From positions 36,991 through 50,886 of the forward strand of contig DHFO01000008.1 in the NCBI GenBank assembly GCA_002402295.1: DNA of 13,896 nucleotides, in the 5' to 3' direction. Of the stretch, positions 12,374-13,896 are shown piece by piece. The DNA comes from Caldiserica bacterium UBA4822 (GTDB lineage: Bacteria; Caldisericota; Caldisericia; Cryosericales; Cryosericaceae). A model generated the notes under the pieces. That model made no database searches, was not told the DNA's origin, and saw nothing but the letters and a program-made list of their open reading frames with translations. A program made the translations under genes and the position numbers. Positions within the stretch are counted from its first letter, which is position 1, and each line of letters starts with the position of its first letter.

Positions 12374-13896
12374 ATGGGATTGTTGAGTGCCTTTTCTCCT
12401 TCTGCTCGCAAATTCAAGTCATACCAGGTGGTGGTTCCTCGAATACTCGCGCTGCAACCGTCCATGTCGTCACTTGACGACGAGGGGCTGAAGGCCTATG
12501 GAGCGCGACTGAGAGAGCGGGCTGCGCAGGGCGCGGGGGATGTGGACCTGCTGCCGGAGTCCTTTGCGCTTGTGCGAGAGGTTTCGCGGCGACTCATCGG
12601 ACTCGAACACTTTCCCGAGCAGCTGCTCGGTGGCATCGTACTCTACTTCGGTAATATTGCCGAAATGAAAACCGGCGAAGGCAAGACGCTGGTTGCTACC
12701 TGTCCTCTCTGTCTCAGTGCGCTCATGGGCCATCGAGGCCACCTGGTGACTGTCAACGACTACCTGGCGAAGCGAGACCGAGCTTGGATGGGGCCGATCT
12801 ACGAGTTCCTTGGAATGTCTGTTGGGCTGTTGCAGAATGACAGCCCGCCCGACGCGCGCAAGGCGGCGTATGCTGCAGACATTACCTACGGGACGAACAA
12901 TGAGTTCGGATTCGACTACCTGCGTGACCACATGGCTGGGACAGAGGACGATATGGTGCAGCGCGGAGCGCTCGACTTCGCCATCGTAGACGAGGTGGAC
13001 AACATATTCATCGATGAGGCGCGTACCGCGCTGATCATTGCCGGGCCCGGTGGGGACTCGGATCTTCCATACTACGAGGCTGCAGCGTTCGTCCGAAGGC
13101 TAACCGGAACACCGCGCGTCCAGACTGCAGCGGGAATAGAGGAACAGTCACCCGCTAGCACTGACTATGTATACGATGAAAAACACAAGACCATCGAGCC
13201 AGCCGATGACCTGCTGGCTCGTTTCGCTCACTCCGCCAGGATTCCTCAGGAGCGCCTGCTGAAGAACCAGGCGACGTACGATAAGATACTCCGCAATGCA
13301 ATCAAGGCTCAGGTGTTCTTCAGGAAGGACAGCGAGTACATTGTCAAGGATTCGGAAGTGATTATCGTCGACGAGTTCACGGGCCGTCTGATGTACGGAA
13401 GGCGCTATTCGGAGGGGCTGCACCAGGCAATCGAGGCCAAGGAAGGCCTCCGTGTCCGTCAGGAGAGCCAGACGCTCGCAACCATCACGATTCAGAACTT
13501 CTTCAAGATGTACAAGAAGCTGTCTGGCATGACCGGCACAGCTCTCACGGAGGCAGATGAGTTCAAGGAGATTTATGGCCTTGATGTCATTGCCATTCCA
13601 ACGCACCGTCCGGTAGTCCGCAAAGATGCCGATGACGAGGTGTACAGGTCCGAGTCCGGCAAGACTGGCGCTATTCTGGCCGAGATAAAGGCCCGGCACG
13701 ACAAGGGACAGCCAGTCCTGGTAGGAACGCGCTCTGTGGAAAAGTCGGAGAAGTTGAGTCACGAACTTAAGAAACTCGGAATCAGGCATCAGGTTCTCAA
13801 CGCCAAGTACCACGAGAAAGAGGCTGAGATTATTGCTCAGGCAGGACGGAAAGGTGCGGTGACCATTGCCACCAACATGGCCGGGCGCGGTGTGGA
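12374..13896 (+). CDS. secA: Preprotein translocase ATPase SecA (5' part, runs off the window)
   Basis: SecA drives export of unfolded preproteins through SecYEG with ATP. About 507 codons are present with no stop; full SecA is usually 800-950 residues. Visible parts are the N-terminal region, QLLGGIVLYFGNIAEMKTGEGKT with Walker A (98-105, Lys104), LVTVNDYLAKRD, YGTNNEFGFDYLRDHM, Walker B VDEVD (205-209) with IDEART, the preprotein cross-linking region, EVIIVDEFTGRLMYGRRYSEGLHQAIEAKEG, FFKMYKKLSGMTGTALTEADEF, GTRSVEKSEKL, and ATNMAGRG in the second nucleotide-binding domain. Some normally fixed positions vary: DEVDNIFIDEARTALIIAGP replaces the usual [20 protein letters not shown]. The catalytic residues are intact and the frame is clean, so this is a functional housekeeping copy from a divergent lineage rather than a broken one. 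Confidence 0.96.
   Translation, partial: MGLLSAFSPSARKFKSYQVVVPRILALQPSMSSLDDEGLKAYGARLRERAAQGAGDVDLLPESFALVREVSRRLIGLEHFPEQLLGGIVLYFGNIAEMKTGEGKTLVATCPLCLSALMGHRGHLVTVNDYLAKRDRAWMGPIYEFLGMSVGLLQNDSPPDARKAAYAADITYGTNNEFGFDYLRDHMAGTEDDMVQRGALDFAIVDEVDNIFIDEARTALIIAGPGGDSDLPYYEAAAFVRRLTGTPRVQTAAGIEEQSPASTDYVYDEKHKTIEPADDLLARFAHSARIPQERLLKNQATYDKILRNAIKAQVFFRKDSEYIVKDSEVIIVDEFTGRLMYGRRYSEGLHQAIEAKEGLRVRQESQTLATITIQNFFKMYKKLSGMTGTALTEADEFKEIYGLDVIAIPTHRPVVRKDADDEVYRSESGKTGAILAEIKARHDKGQPVLVGTRSVEKSEKLSHELKKLGIRHQVLNAKYHEKEAEIIAQAGRKGAVTIATNMAGRGV

Noticed and set aside
12238..12477. A 79-codon Cys-rich plus-strand frame before and across the secA start, considered as a SecM-like leader peptide
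   Set aside because: Its GTG is one base after the only GGAGG-like string, it lacks a signal peptide and a recognisable arrest motif, and it overlaps secA in another frame.
12470..13813. Minus-strand frames at 12470-12931 and 13148-13813
   Set aside because: They are antisense to secA, whose plus-strand frame is continuous and carries all motifs; no ribosome site or domain supports them.

Overview
The window is one densely packed, plus-strand stretch of a GC-rich bacterial chromosome. It reads, in order: a membrane-bound proton/sodium pyrophosphatase (hppA), an eight-gene cell-surface polysaccharide cluster, a comF-type phosphoribosyltransferase, a long-form ribosome hibernation factor (hpf), and the first ~507 codons of secA, which runs off the right edge. 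No RNA gene, insertion sequence, CRISPR array or phage gene is seen. Every real gene is on the plus strand; the long antisense frames are shadows.

The polysaccharide cluster (about 2232-10977) contains a LytR-CpsA-Psr (LCP) ligase, a GT2 glycosyltransferase, a small anchored protein resembling DUF4330, an O-antigen ligase/polymerase-type membrane protein, a GT4-type glycosyltransferase, a UDP-sugar 6-dehydrogenase, a protein made of two complete WecG/TagA/CpsF (GT26) domains in tandem, and a CsaB-type polysaccharide pyruvyltransferase. Genes overlap by 4 bases (4268-4271, 5954-5957, 9916-9919) or are 7-22 bases apart from the GT2 gene onward, so they are probably one operon. LCP plus TagA-like plus CsaB is the combination known from pyruvylated secondary cell-wall polymers that hold SLH-domain S-layer proteins (for example Bacillus anthracis and Paenibacillus alvei). 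The dehydrogenase adds a HexNAc-uronic acid, as WecC does beside WecG in enterobacterial common antigen. My inference is an acidic, pyruvylated wall polymer: made on a lipid carrier by the GT26/GT2/GT4 enzymes, polymerised by the Wzy-like protein, pyruvylated by CsaB and attached to the wall by LCP. The initiating phosphosugar transferase, flippase and UDP-GlcNAc 2-epimerase are not in the window and must lie elsewhere if the model is right.

The right end moves to housekeeping. comF overlaps csaB by 14 bases. A very good sigma70-type promoter (TTGACC-17-TACAAT) lies inside the last codons of comF and should drive hpf and secA. hpf and secA are separated by 168 bases holding a strong GC hairpin without a U-tract and smaller inverted repeats.

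The gene set (LCP, CsaB, long HPF, K+-dependent membrane pyrophosphatase) suggests an anaerobe-like bacterium with a Gram-positive-type or S-layered envelope. SecA and some enzymes carry off-consensus motif residues, which hints at a deep or poorly sampled lineage, but the phylum cannot be fixed from this sequence alone. The most unusual item is the tandem-duplicated GT26 protein with both putative catalytic aspartates retained.
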